A stretch of DNA of 64,000 nucleotides from Bryobacteraceae bacterium (GTDB taxonomy: Bacteria; Acidobacteriota; Terriglobia; Bryobacterales; Bryobacteraceae). The DNA lies in assembly GCA_019752335.1 (NCBI GenBank), contig JAIEMJ010000005.1, positions 1 through 64,000 of the forward strand, read 5' to 3'. Of this stretch, positions 17,541 to 25,204 are shown piece by piece. Position 1 is the stretch's first letter. The number at the start of each line of letters is the position of its first letter. The notes beneath the pieces were generated by a model. The model did not search any database and had not been told where the DNA came from. It saw only the letters and a list, made by a program, of their open reading frames with translations. The position numbers and the translations under genes were made by a program.

Positions 17541-18014
17541 CTAACGGCGAGCGCGGGTGGCGCCTGCAGAGGCGCCCGCGGCGGCCGCTGCGGCGATCGG
17601 TTTCCGGGCAGGTTTGCGATTCAGCAGACGCTTCACCGCGCGCACCAGATGCGTAATTTCGTTGGCGCTTTTCTGGATGACGATGTCGGCGCCGGTGTTG
17701 GCCTCGTGCAAGCCCAGGGCATCGGCGAAGCCAGAGATCAGCACCACCGGCAGGGTGGTGTAGCGGGCGCGCAGTTCGCGGATAAAATCCACCCCGCTCA
17801 TCGCAGGGAGTTGGTAATCGGTGATGACCACCTGGAACTGAAAGCGAGCTAACAGTTCGAGGGCGGTCTCCGCGGAGTCACTCGTTTTGACGGCGTATCC
17901 CGCCTCCTGAAGCACTGACTTGCGCGCGGCCAGACCCGACTTGTTGCCGTCCACCAGCATAACCAGAGCAGCGGAGGACGACGGGGAAGATTGCAAACGA
18001 CTCATGTAAACCAT
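17541..18014 (-). CDS. Single-domain response regulator (CheY-like)
   Basis: About 157 residues from the ATG at 18014 (ATG 18005 and upstream starts are also possible). Receiver-domain marks: LVDGNKSG with a single acidic residue where the family usually has two, the phospho-acceptor Asp66 in VITDYQLP, the switch Ser in LISGFAD, and the conserved Lys in VIQKSA. There is no output domain; the tail is an Ala/Arg-rich low-complexity stretch. It would receive phosphate from an unlinked histidine kinase, since none is in the window. Confidence 0.85.
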   Translation of the reverse strand: MVYMSRLQSSPSSSAALVMLVDGNKSGLAARKSVLQEAGYAVKTSDSAETALELLARFQFQVVITDYQLPAMSGVDFIRELRARYTTLPVVLISGFADALGLHEANTGADIVIQKSANEITHLVRAVKRLLNRKPARKPIAAAAAAGASAGATRARR

Positions 18015-18118
18015 CGCACGGTAACATCGCTGAAACATGCCTGTCAATCGTTTTCGTATCGGCCTCAAAAGAGACCAGATGTTTCGCTTGACTTAGCCCT
18101 TCGCGATAGCGGGCGAAC

Positions 18119-19246
18119 TTACTCCACTTCCCTCGGCGCCGTGTAACCCAGCTTGGCCACGACAGAGTACTTCACCGCCTTGCCCTTTTCGTCGGTCACC
18201 TTCAGCGGCTCATTGGTCGCCGGGTTCACTAGTTCCACTTTGATCTTGCGGAATTTTCCATCACGTGCCTGATTCGTAGGCGTGTACGAGATGGAATACT
18301 GGTTGCGCAGAGCGTTGTGGACCGAGCCGAAGATGCCGCCGTACTCGGCGATGAAGCGCGGGAAGAAGGCCATGCCGCCGGTCTCCTTGGCAAAGGTACG
18401 CACCTGGTTATCCGCCTGCAGAAAATCCAGGCGCGCCAGCGGACCCATATAGCCACGGGCGTCCATAATTTCGCGGAAGGCTTGCAGAATGCTCATGCCA
18501 TAGATCGGCACGCCAGCCGTTTGCAGGCGCTTGCGGCATTGATCGAACGTCATCTTCGAAAACGTATCCACGCCGGAGCCGATGTAGAGAATTGCCTTGC
18601 GGCCTTCAATCTCCTGCATGCGCTCGGCGGTGTCTACCAACGCATCGTACATGTTCGACTCCGAGAAGGCAGCGATGCGCAAGCGCTGCAAGGCTTCCTG
18701 CGTCTTGCGCCGATCCGTCGAAAAGTCCGACAGTATCTCGGGACGCAGATCGAAAGCCACCACCGCGACGAAGTCTTCCGGCTTCAGCGTCGACACAAAG
18801 CCATAAACGGCGGTGAGGGTTTCGTACCAGCCTTGCCCCCAGTATTGCTGATAGAGATTCGAAAATTCGATCACCAGGGCGATCGTCATCGGCGCTTCGC
18901 CCATGGCGAATTGCGACACTTGCTGCGGCGCGCCGTCCTCCAGGATGCGGAAGTTGCCCTTGGGAATGCCGGGAATGAAGCGGCCGCGATTGTCGAGCAC
19001 GGCGACGTCCACAGAGACCGTTGTGGAGTCGCTCTTAAAGGTCGGAACGCCTTCGGGCAACGTTTCACCGGAGGGTTTCTTCTTGAGCTTGCTCTCAATG
19101 GGGGCGCGCTCGGGCTCTGGCGCGTCGCCCTTCTTGCGCGGACGCGCAACCGTATCCGAACCTTCCTTCTTAGGCCCCGGCTGGGACCAGGCGGGCAACA
19201 ACAGCGTCAAACTGGCGGCAATCAACAGAAAATGGCGGCAGCGCAT
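18119..19246 (-). CDS. VWFA-related secreted protein of acidobacterial type
   Basis: A 375-residue protein with signal peptide (MRCRHFLLIAASLTLLLPAWS), a charged linker (about 23-65), and a von Willebrand A-like domain recognisable from VSVDVAVLDNRGRFIPGIPKGNFRILEDG, a start characteristic of the VWFA-related family expanded in Acidobacteriota. The classical DxSxS metal site is not intact: the corresponding position reads VIEFSNLYQQY. It probably acts in extracytoplasmic protein contacts. It stands alone between the response regulator and larE. Confidence 0.85.
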   Translation of the reverse strand: MRCRHFLLIAASLTLLLPAWSQPGPKKEGSDTVARPRKKGDAPEPERAPIESKLKKKPSGETLPEGVPTFKSDSTTVSVDVAVLDNRGRFIPGIPKGNFRILEDGAPQQVSQFAMGEAPMTIALVIEFSNLYQQYWGQGWYETLTAVYGFVSTLKPEDFVAVVAFDLRPEILSDFSTDRRKTQEALQRLRIAAFSESNMYDALVDTAERMQEIEGRKAILYIGSGVDTFSKMTFDQCRKRLQTAGVPIYGMSILQAFREIMDARGYMGPLARLDFLQADNQVRTFAKETGGMAFFPRFIAEYGGIFGSVHNALRNQYSISYTPTNQARDGKFRKIKVELVNPATNEPLKVTDEKGKAVKYSVVAKLGYTAPREVE

Positions 19247-19312
19247 CTTCGCATTTCTCCTTGGCTTTACAACTAATACTACTGTAGACGGCGGCCAGAC
19301 GCCTTTGGGTTT

Positions 19313-20176
19313 CTAATGCAGCACTTCGTTGCCGGAGCCCTGGCGATAGCCTTCGAGATCGAGCGTGACGTAGTGGAAGCCCAGCGGCTTGAAGATCTTC
19401 ACCAACTGCTGAGCCATGCCAAGGCTGAGAGCTTTGGGTAGCTCCGCCGGGTCGATCTCGACGCGCACCAGCTTCTCGTGAAAGCGCACGCGAAACTGCG
19501 AGAAGCCCAGCGCGCGAATCGCCTCCTCACCAACCTCGACGGTGCGCACGTTCTCCCGCGTCACGGCCGTGCCGTAGGGGATGCGCGAACTCAGGCAGGC
19601 GGAGGCGGGACGGTCCCAGGTTTCGAGGCCGGCCAGGCGCGAGAGCTCGCGGAGTTCAGCCTTGGTGAGGCCGGCTTCGACCAGCGGGGCTTTGACGGAG
19701 TAGATCTTGGCGGCATTCTGGCCGGGCCGATGATCGCCGAGGTCATCCTGGTTCACGCCGTAGATCAGCGCGTCAAAGCCGCGTTCAGCGGCGACGTTCT
19801 CCATCACGCGGAAGAGCTCTTCCTTGCAGTAGAAGCAACGGTCAGCGTTGTTGGCGGCGTAGAGCGGATTCTCGAATTCGAGCGTCGGGACGTATTCGTG
19901 GCGGATGCCGTGCTGCTGGGCGAAGCGTTCGGCGTCGCGTTTGTGGGCGTCCGGCATCGACGCCGAGTCGGCGGTGAGGGCGAGGCAATTATCGCCCAGC
20001 ACTTGCTGCGCGGCCCAGGCGAGGTAGGCGGAGTCCGCGCCGCCGGAGTAGGCGATGAGGACGCGCCGCAGACTACGCAGAATGGCGAACAGCCGCTCCT
20101 GCTTGGCCGCCAGCAAAGCTGGCTCCAGCGGCGCCGGAGGAGTTCCGGGAAGAGATAAGGAGACGAGCGTGGCCAT
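19313..20176 (-). CDS. larE: LarE-type ATP-dependent sulfur transferase
   Basis: A 287-residue PP-loop ATPase. LarE adenylates and sulfurates the nicotinic-acid-derived precursor of the nickel-pincer (NPN) cofactor used by lactate racemase-type enzymes. Visible: P-loop YSGGADSAYL (about 43-52), ADRCFYCKEEL with Cys114 and Cys117, the GVNQDDLGDHRPG loop, and RPASACLSSRIPYG with Cys194. A single Cys at the last position marks sacrificial-sulfur LarE; the three-Cys set suggests the iron-sulfur type (see findings). No larA, larB or larC is in the window. It is divergent from the AlaX-like gene by 34 bases. Confidence 0.9.
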   Translation of the reverse strand: MATLVSLSLPGTPPAPLEPALLAAKQERLFAILRSLRRVLIAYSGGADSAYLAWAAQQVLGDNCLALTADSASMPDAHKRDAERFAQQHGIRHEYVPTLEFENPLYAANNADRCFYCKEELFRVMENVAAERGFDALIYGVNQDDLGDHRPGQNAAKIYSVKAPLVEAGLTKAELRELSRLAGLETWDRPASACLSSRIPYGTAVTRENVRTVEVGEEAIRALGFSQFRVRFHEKLVRVEIDPAELPKALSLGMAQQLVKIFKPLGFHYVTLDLEGYRQGSGNEVLH

Positions 20177-20210
20177 ACGTCCTTGAGTATATCCCGGCTA
20201 AACTGAACCT

Positions 20211-20867
20211 ATGGGTGTCGCGACGCGAAAGCTCTTCTGGGAGGATCCTTACCGGACCTCGCTCGACACGCGCATTCGCGCCGTCGCCGGCGACGAAGTG
20301 TCGCTTGACGAGACGATTCTTTACGCGCTCTCCGGCGGACAGGAGAGCGACGCCGGCACCATCAACGGACTCCCGGTACTGGCCGCACGCAAGGAAGGGC
20401 TCGACATCTGGTATCGCTTGCCTGCCGCTTTCACGGCCGGAGAGGCTGTACAGGTGAAACTCGACTGGCCGCGCCGCTACGCGCTCATGCGCCTCCATTT
20501 CGCGGCCGAGTTGGTGCTCGAACTCACCTACCGCGCCCGGCCCGGTATTGAGAAGATCGGCGCGCACATCGACGCCCGCAAGTCGCGCATCGACTTCCTG
20601 CTGGACGAGCCCATCACGCCCCTGCTGCCGTCGCTCACGCGCGACGCGCAGGCCTTGATCGACGCCCGCCATCCCATCACGAGCGCCTTCAGCCATGAAG
20701 CCACGCAGCGCCGCTACTGGGAGATCGAGGGCTTCGCGCGAGTCTCCTGCGGCGGCACGCATCCGCGCCACACGGGCGAAGTAGGGCAATTGAAGCTCAA
20801 GCGCAACAACATCGGCAAGGGGAAGGAGCGTATCGAGATCTATGCGGATCCGCCTGGCCCGGCTTGA
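20211..20867 (+). CDS. AlaX-like alanyl-tRNA editing protein
   Basis: A 218-residue stand-alone homologue of the AlaRS editing domain, expected to hydrolyse Ser- or Gly-tRNA(Ala) in trans. LSGGQESDAG (about 40-49) matches the family's N-terminal motif, and SCGGTHPRHTGEVG supplies Cys180 and His184 of the zinc site. The other half of the zinc site is normally HxxxH but here reads H96-FAA-E100, a His-to-Glu change. Whether zinc is kept is open. The GNAT gene starts inside its last 26 bases. Confidence 0.82.
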   Translation: MGVATRKLFWEDPYRTSLDTRIRAVAGDEVSLDETILYALSGGQESDAGTINGLPVLAARKEGLDIWYRLPAAFTAGEAVQVKLDWPRRYALMRLHFAAELVLELTYRARPGIEKIGAHIDARKSRIDFLLDEPITPLLPSLTRDAQALIDARHPITSAFSHEATQRRYWEIEGFARVSCGGTHPRHTGEVGQLKLKRNNIGKGKERIEIYADPPGPA

Positions 20868-21369
20868 CGAAGCACCCGCCTTGCGGAGCCTGATCGATGC
20901 GAGCGTCCGCGCGCTGCAGGCGAACGACTACACGCCCGCCCAGATGGAAGGCGCGCTGGGCACCGTCCTGGGGCTCGACACGCAGTTGATCGCCGACGGG
21001 ACGTATTTCGTCGTGGAGGTGGAGGGGCAGATAGCAGCCTGCGGCGGCTGGAGCCGTCGCCGGACCCTCTTCGGCAGTGACCACGGCCCCGGCCGCGAGG
21101 ACGCCTTTCTCGATCCCACGCAAGACGCCGCCAAGATCCGCGCCTTCTTCGTCCACCCGGACTACGCCCGGCGCGGCATCGGCACCCAGTTATTGGCCGC
21201 GAGTGAGCAAGCCGCCCGCAACGCCGGCTTCACCCGCTTCGAAATGGGCGCCACACTCACCGGCGTGCCGCTCTCCACGCTACGCGGCTATCGCGCCGTG
21301 GAGCGCGTGGAGGTGCCGCTGAAGAACGGTGAGTTCCTAGGGGTCGTGAAGATGGTGAAGGGCGCCTAG
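20842..21369 (+). CDS. GNAT-family N-acetyltransferase
   Basis: A 175-residue GCN5-related acetyltransferase. The acetyl-CoA-binding segment is clear: IRAFFVHPDYARRGIGTQLLAASEQAARNAGF (about 104-135), including the Q/RxxGxG/A type loop. The acceptor substrate cannot be inferred. It overlaps the 3' end of the AlaX-like gene by 26 bases in another frame, so it is probably co-transcribed. Confidence 0.88.
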   Translation: MRIRLARLDEAPALRSLIDASVRALQANDYTPAQMEGALGTVLGLDTQLIADGTYFVVEVEGQIAACGGWSRRRTLFGSDHGPGREDAFLDPTQDAAKIRAFFVHPDYARRGIGTQLLAASEQAARNAGFTRFEMGATLTGVPLSTLRGYRAVERVEVPLKNGEFLGVVKMVKGA

Positions 21370-21494
21370 CCTTGTCGCAACGCCAGCGCTGGATCGCCGC
21401 TGGCCGCCAACCAACAATAACCGCGACGACGGCAGCGGCTGCGGTAACCTATCCCCTGACCCACAGTTGCTGTACCATCCAAGTAGGTAACGCT

Positions 21495-22211
21495 ATGGAT
21501 GGCGACGTACGGGAATTGCTTGAGCAGATTGAGGCCGCATTTGAAATCAAGTTTCGCCCGGGCGAGTTGGGCGACGCTTCTTGTTTGTCTGACCTCCATG
21601 CGGCAGTCCAGTCCCGCCTGGCGAACAAGCCAGCCGAAAGTTGCTTCAGTAGCGTCGTTTTCTGGAAGCTGCGGCGCGCTTGCGTAGATTGCGTCAGTTC
21701 CTTCAAGGGGTCCATCCGTCCAGCAACGTCAGTGGATTCGGTGTTGCCAAAACTCCTCCGTCGGCGAGCGTGGCAGGAACTGAGTGCGGCGTCTGGACTC
21801 AAGTTGCCTGGTTTGGAATACTCGAGTTTCTGCTCGTCAGTGATCTTCGTCGCAGCGGGAGCGCTGCCTGCGATCCTGGTGGCCACTGCCGGATTCGGTT
21901 GGGACACTCCTTTCGCGACCCTAGTCCTATGGCCCGTTTCCGCGGCAATTTTGTTATTCGCACTACGCCCAATGGCCGACCAACTGTCCGCGCAGAGCCG
22001 CACATTTGGCGAATTGACCAAGACAGTCGTGGGACTGAATCACGGACTGCTTGTTCGAGAGTTCGGTGCCTGCCGGGAGTCGGAGACGTACCAAGCATTG
22101 CGATACGTGATCGGCGATCTGATCGATATCGATCCCAACGTCTTGGTGGGCGAAGACCCGCGCCTCATAGACCTGGTCCTCGCCAACGACGGTTTTCGCG
22201 CATCGGTCTGA
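21495..22211 (+). CDS. Unrecognised protein with two TM helices between ACP-like helical segments
   Basis: The frame opens at 21372, but the ATG at 21495 begins a well-formed N-terminus (MDGDVRELLEQIEAAFEIKF), giving 238 residues. Residues 1-40 look like the helical start of an acyl-carrier-protein-type fold; then come a conserved-looking segment with FWKLRRAC and IRPATSVDSVLP, two hydrophobic helices (about 118-160), and a second ACP-like helical segment near the C-terminus (YQALRYVIGDLIDIDPNVLVGEDPRLIDL). No DSL phosphopantetheine serine is seen in either. I recall similar hypothetical proteins in related phyla but assign no function. Codon use and GC are somewhat lower than the neighbours. 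Confidence 0.6.
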   Translation: MDGDVRELLEQIEAAFEIKFRPGELGDASCLSDLHAAVQSRLANKPAESCFSSVVFWKLRRACVDCVSSFKGSIRPATSVDSVLPKLLRRRAWQELSAASGLKLPGLEYSSFCSSVIFVAAGALPAILVATAGFGWDTPFATLVLWPVSAAILLFALRPMADQLSAQSRTFGELTKTVVGLNHGLLVREFGACRESETYQALRYVIGDLIDIDPNVLVGEDPRLIDLVLANDGFRASV

Positions 22212-22222
22212 GCACGCCAAGC

Positions 22223-22451
22223 TCAATTCGCAATATCGACAGAGCGCGGAAAGTCGCATGTCCGCTCCAAATCGAGACCCGCACCCGCGAATGGGGATTT
22301 TCATGAGAAGCTCCGCCAGGTTGGTGAACTTGCCGGCGGCGAATTCGCGCAGAGCCTGAAAAATCACGTCCTCGGGATTCGAAAGACCGCTCGCGCGAAG
22401 GCTGCTCTGAAGCAAGGCTTGCACCTCGGGTCTGGTGATTTCGATTTTCAT
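22223..22451 (-). pseudogene. Frameshifted ParD/Phd-like antitoxin
   Basis: From ATG 22451 with an ideal AAGGAGG ribosome site (22460-22466) the protein reads MKIEITRPEVQALLQSSL and then SNPEDVIFQALREFA, NLAELLMKIPIRG, typical of small antitoxins paired with PIN-type or RelE-type toxins. After IRG the frame runs into unrelated sequence, but the next frame over gives GAGLDLERTCDFPRSVDIAN then a stop at 22223, the ending expected for this family. One extra base in the C/G run at 22284-22286 explains it. No toxin gene follows. The gene converges on the preceding plus-strand gene. It may be a real mutation or a sequencing error. Confidence 0.7.
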
Positions 22452-22477
22452 GGCCTGCACCTCCTTATGCTTCTCAC

Positions 22478-22505
22478 ATTATCGGATGGTAGTGGGTCTT
22501 GTCCA
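22478..22505 (-). promoter_or_regulatory. Promoter of the frameshifted antitoxin
   Basis: On the minus strand a TGGACA -35 box (22500-22505), 16-base spacer and GATAAT -10 box (22478-22483) lie ahead of the AAGGAGG ribosome site and ATG at 22451. Each box matches the sigma-70 consensus at five of six positions. The promoter looks intact although the gene is not. Confidence 0.55.
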
Positions 22506-22533
22506 CAAATCCAGCTCCACCAACCAGAAGCAC

Positions 22534-25128
22534 CTACTGGCCGGTGAGTTCCAAGTCGAAGCTGATGTCGGAACTAGTGGCGCTGGCTTGGTGGATCTCG
22601 ACGGCGACGACGTTGGCGCCCGCGGTCAGCAGCGCCGGATTGAGGGCGACAGTCAGAAACGTGGTTTCGTCCGCGCCCGCGATGGCCGTGGTGGCGAGAG
22701 TGGCGGCGGTGAGGGCGCCGGCCGGGAGATTGCTCCGGTAGACTTCGACGCCGTTCACGTAGACGGCGGCGCCGTCGTCGCGCAGGAGCCGAAGGGTGAG
22801 TTGCCCGAGTTGAGCGGGGTTCGCCACGGTGAAGCCGCGGCGAAAGTAGGTGGTGATGTACTTGGCATTGGCGTTGGGGCCATAGCCAACGACGGAGCGC
22901 TCATCGCCGTCGCCATAGCCGAGTTGGGCGGCCCCGGAAGGCCAGGCGGCATCGCTAAAGCCGGGGGCACGCCACGCGGTGCCAAGATCCGTGCCGCGGT
23001 CGTTATACTTCCACACCGCCCCCGATGGAATCAGCGAGATCACCGGAGCGCCGGGCGTGGTGGCGGTAGCGGCGTTCGAGTAGGGTGAACTGGCGGCGGC
23101 GTTGAACGCGACGAGGCGGTAGGCGTACCTGGTGGCGGGCGTGAGGGCGAGGTCTCGGTAGGCGACCGTATTGGCGGAGAGCGTCGCGAGCAGGGAGAAC
23201 GCGCCCGAGTTGGCGGAGCGTTCGAGACGAAACCCGGTCTCGTTGCCCGCGTTGTCGATCCAGTTCAGGCTGATTTCGGTGCTGGAAACCGCGTTCGCGG
23301 TGAGGTTCGTAGGAGCCGCGGGACCGGCCGGCACCGAACCCTTCTGCATCGAGAAGTAGTCCGCGACAGCGCCGGTTTCGCGCAAGAACTTCACGTCGAG
23401 CGTGTTGCCGTTCACGTCAAGCACCACCGAGCCCAGTTGGTTGAACATCGTAAACGTCGTGGGGTGGACGCCGTAGATTTGGGGCGAGATCTGGGAGCCG
23501 GACCCAGCGACGACATACACGGTCCCTTCGTGCCCCCCCAGCCCGGCCTTGCGATAGGCGCCCGTGCCATCGAGACGGCCGTTGCCGCCGTCCTTCTTCA
23601 TGGCAGCGGTGAAAGTGGCCGCCGTGCCGTAGTGGCCGTCAATCAGGTAGGAGCGCTCGTAGTTGTGGCTGTGGCCCGTGAAGACGAGGTCCACGTTCGC
23701 GGCTTCGAGGATCGGCACGATGTTCTGGCGCATCTCGACCGACTCGGTGGCCCAGTCGGAATCGAAGGTGCCTTTGGTAGAGGGAGGATGATGCCAGTAG
23801 GCGACGATCCAGGTTTGGCGAGTCGCAGCAAGGTCGTTTCGGAGCCAGGCGGCCATGGGTCCGGCCGCATCTCGCCGGGAGGTCATCGAGTCGAGGACGA
23901 CGAAGTGAATGTTGCCGAAGTCGAACGAATAATACCTCTTCGTGCCGGAAGCGACGCCTCCCGCTTCACCATTCGTGGGGAAGGAGAACAGGTTGAAATA
24001 GGGGATGGTGAGGGGCGGATTGGGATTGTCGTCGGTATCGTGGTTGCCCACCGCGGGCCAGGCGACCGAGTTCCTCAGCAGGGCGCCGTAGACGTCGAAG
24101 ATGCCGGACTGGTACTCGGAATCGAGCCCCGCCCAATAGGCGTTGTCGCCGAGGAGGATCCACAGGTCCGTACGGGAAGGCCCGGAGAAGTTGAGGTACG
24201 CGTCGCGGACGGCTTTGGCTTGCGAACTGCCGGTACCGGGATCACCCAGGACCCAAACGCGATACGGGCGAATAGCACCGGTACTCGGGGAGGTGGTAAA
24301 GAAATACGTCGTATCGCCGCCCGCCAGGGGACTGGCGATCGTGCCGATCGAGTAGTAGTAGCGCGTCTCGGGGAGTAGCCCGGTGAGCTTGATTTCGTGC
24401 TCCGTGGTGAGAGAGGTATGGTCAGCGCTGAAGGAGAAGACACCGGGCGCGGCGCCGTAGCGGACACGGCCATCGGTAGGAATGTCCGTGCGCCAGCGAA
24501 CCACCATGGTCGAAGGCGTGCTCACTTGAAGGTAGGGATCGCGGGTGACGATGGCGGAGGAGACGGAAGCAGCGCCGGTCAACTCCAGGTCAAAGCTGAT
24601 ATCGGAGCTTTGGACATTCACCTGGTGGATTTCGACGGCCAGGATGTTCGTGCCGGAGAGGAGGCTGGCGCCGCTAAACGTCGTACTGAGAAAGAGGGAC
24701 TCATCAGCCCCCGTCACCGCGCTGGCCGCCGGGGTCTGGGCAGTAACGGCCCCTGTGGGCATGTTGCTGCGGTGGAGCTCAATTCCGTTCAAATAGACGA
24801 CGGCGCCGTCGTCGCGCAGTAGGCGAAGGAGGAGCTTGCCGAAGGCGGCGGGATTGGACACGAAAAAAGCGCGCCGGAAGTAGGTGGTGAGGGGGCGATT
24901 GTTCGGGTCAGCACCGCCAGAAACGACGGTGGATTCGTCGCCATCGCCATAGCCGAGTTGGGCGGGGCCCGAACGCCACGTGCCATCGTCGAACGACGGG
25001 CTTCGCCACGCCGTACCCGGGTCCGTTCCGTTGTCCAGGTACTTCCAAACGGAACCGACCGGTACGAAGGTCGTATCAGCCCAGGCCGTTAGAGCGAGTA
25101 CGAAAACGCAGGCAAAGCGGGTGAGCAT
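22534..25128 (-). CDS. Secreted purple acid phosphatase-like metallophosphoesterase with duplicated flanking domains
   Basis: The start is the ATG at 25128, giving signal peptide MLTRFACVFVLALTAWA and about 864 residues. Order: a beta-sandwich module (WKYLDNGTDPGTAWRSP ... LGYGDGDES), a purple-acid-phosphatase N-terminal FnIII domain (DPYLQVSTPSTMVVRWRTD), and a metallophosphoesterase core with GDPGTG, LLGDNAYWAG, VGNHDTDD, HHPPS and TGHSHNYERS. A fibronectin III domain (PTNLTANAVSSTEISLNWID) follows, then a second copy of the first module (WKYNDRGTDLGTAWRAP ... LGYGDGDER). The core should bind two metals and cleave phosphomonoesters outside the cytoplasm. The flanking modules resemble galactose-binding-like carbohydrate-contact domains. 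Confidence 0.88.
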   Translation of the reverse strand: MLTRFACVFVLALTAWADTTFVPVGSVWKYLDNGTDPGTAWRSPSFDDGTWRSGPAQLGYGDGDESTVVSGGADPNNRPLTTYFRRAFFVSNPAAFGKLLLRLLRDDGAVVYLNGIELHRSNMPTGAVTAQTPAASAVTGADESLFLSTTFSGASLLSGTNILAVEIHQVNVQSSDISFDLELTGAASVSSAIVTRDPYLQVSTPSTMVVRWRTDIPTDGRVRYGAAPGVFSFSADHTSLTTEHEIKLTGLLPETRYYYSIGTIASPLAGGDTTYFFTTSPSTGAIRPYRVWVLGDPGTGSSQAKAVRDAYLNFSGPSRTDLWILLGDNAYWAGLDSEYQSGIFDVYGALLRNSVAWPAVGNHDTDDNPNPPLTIPYFNLFSFPTNGEAGGVASGTKRYYSFDFGNIHFVVLDSMTSRRDAAGPMAAWLRNDLAATRQTWIVAYWHHPPSTKGTFDSDWATESVEMRQNIVPILEAANVDLVFTGHSHNYERSYLIDGHYGTAATFTAAMKKDGGNGRLDGTGAYRKAGLGGHEGTVYVVAGSGSQISPQIYGVHPTTFTMFNQLGSVVLDVNGNTLDVKFLRETGAVADYFSMQKGSVPAGPAAPTNLTANAVSSTEISLNWIDNAGNETGFRLERSANSGAFSLLATLSANTVAYRDLALTPATRYAYRLVAFNAAASSPYSNAATATTPGAPVISLIPSGAVWKYNDRGTDLGTAWRAPGFSDAAWPSGAAQLGYGDGDERSVVGYGPNANAKYITTYFRRGFTVANPAQLGQLTLRLLRDDGAAVYVNGVEVYRSNLPAGALTAATLATTAIAGADETTFLTVALNPALLTAGANVVAVEIHQASATSSDISFDLELTGQ

Positions 25129-25169
25129 GGCTGGCCCGCATTCTCTCGCACGGCCATACGGCACGCCAA

Positions 25170-25189
25170 TAGTACTTTTTCTAGTACTA
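25170..25189. repeat. Short inverted repeat (hairpin)
   Basis: TAGTACT and AGTACTA flank a six-base pyrimidine loop (TTTTCT). It lies between the CocE-like stop and the phosphatase start on the minus strand, so it could be a weak terminator, an operator or both. No U-tract follows on the minus strand. Confidence 0.4.
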
Positions 25190-25204
25190 CCGCGGGGAGA
25201 GCCT

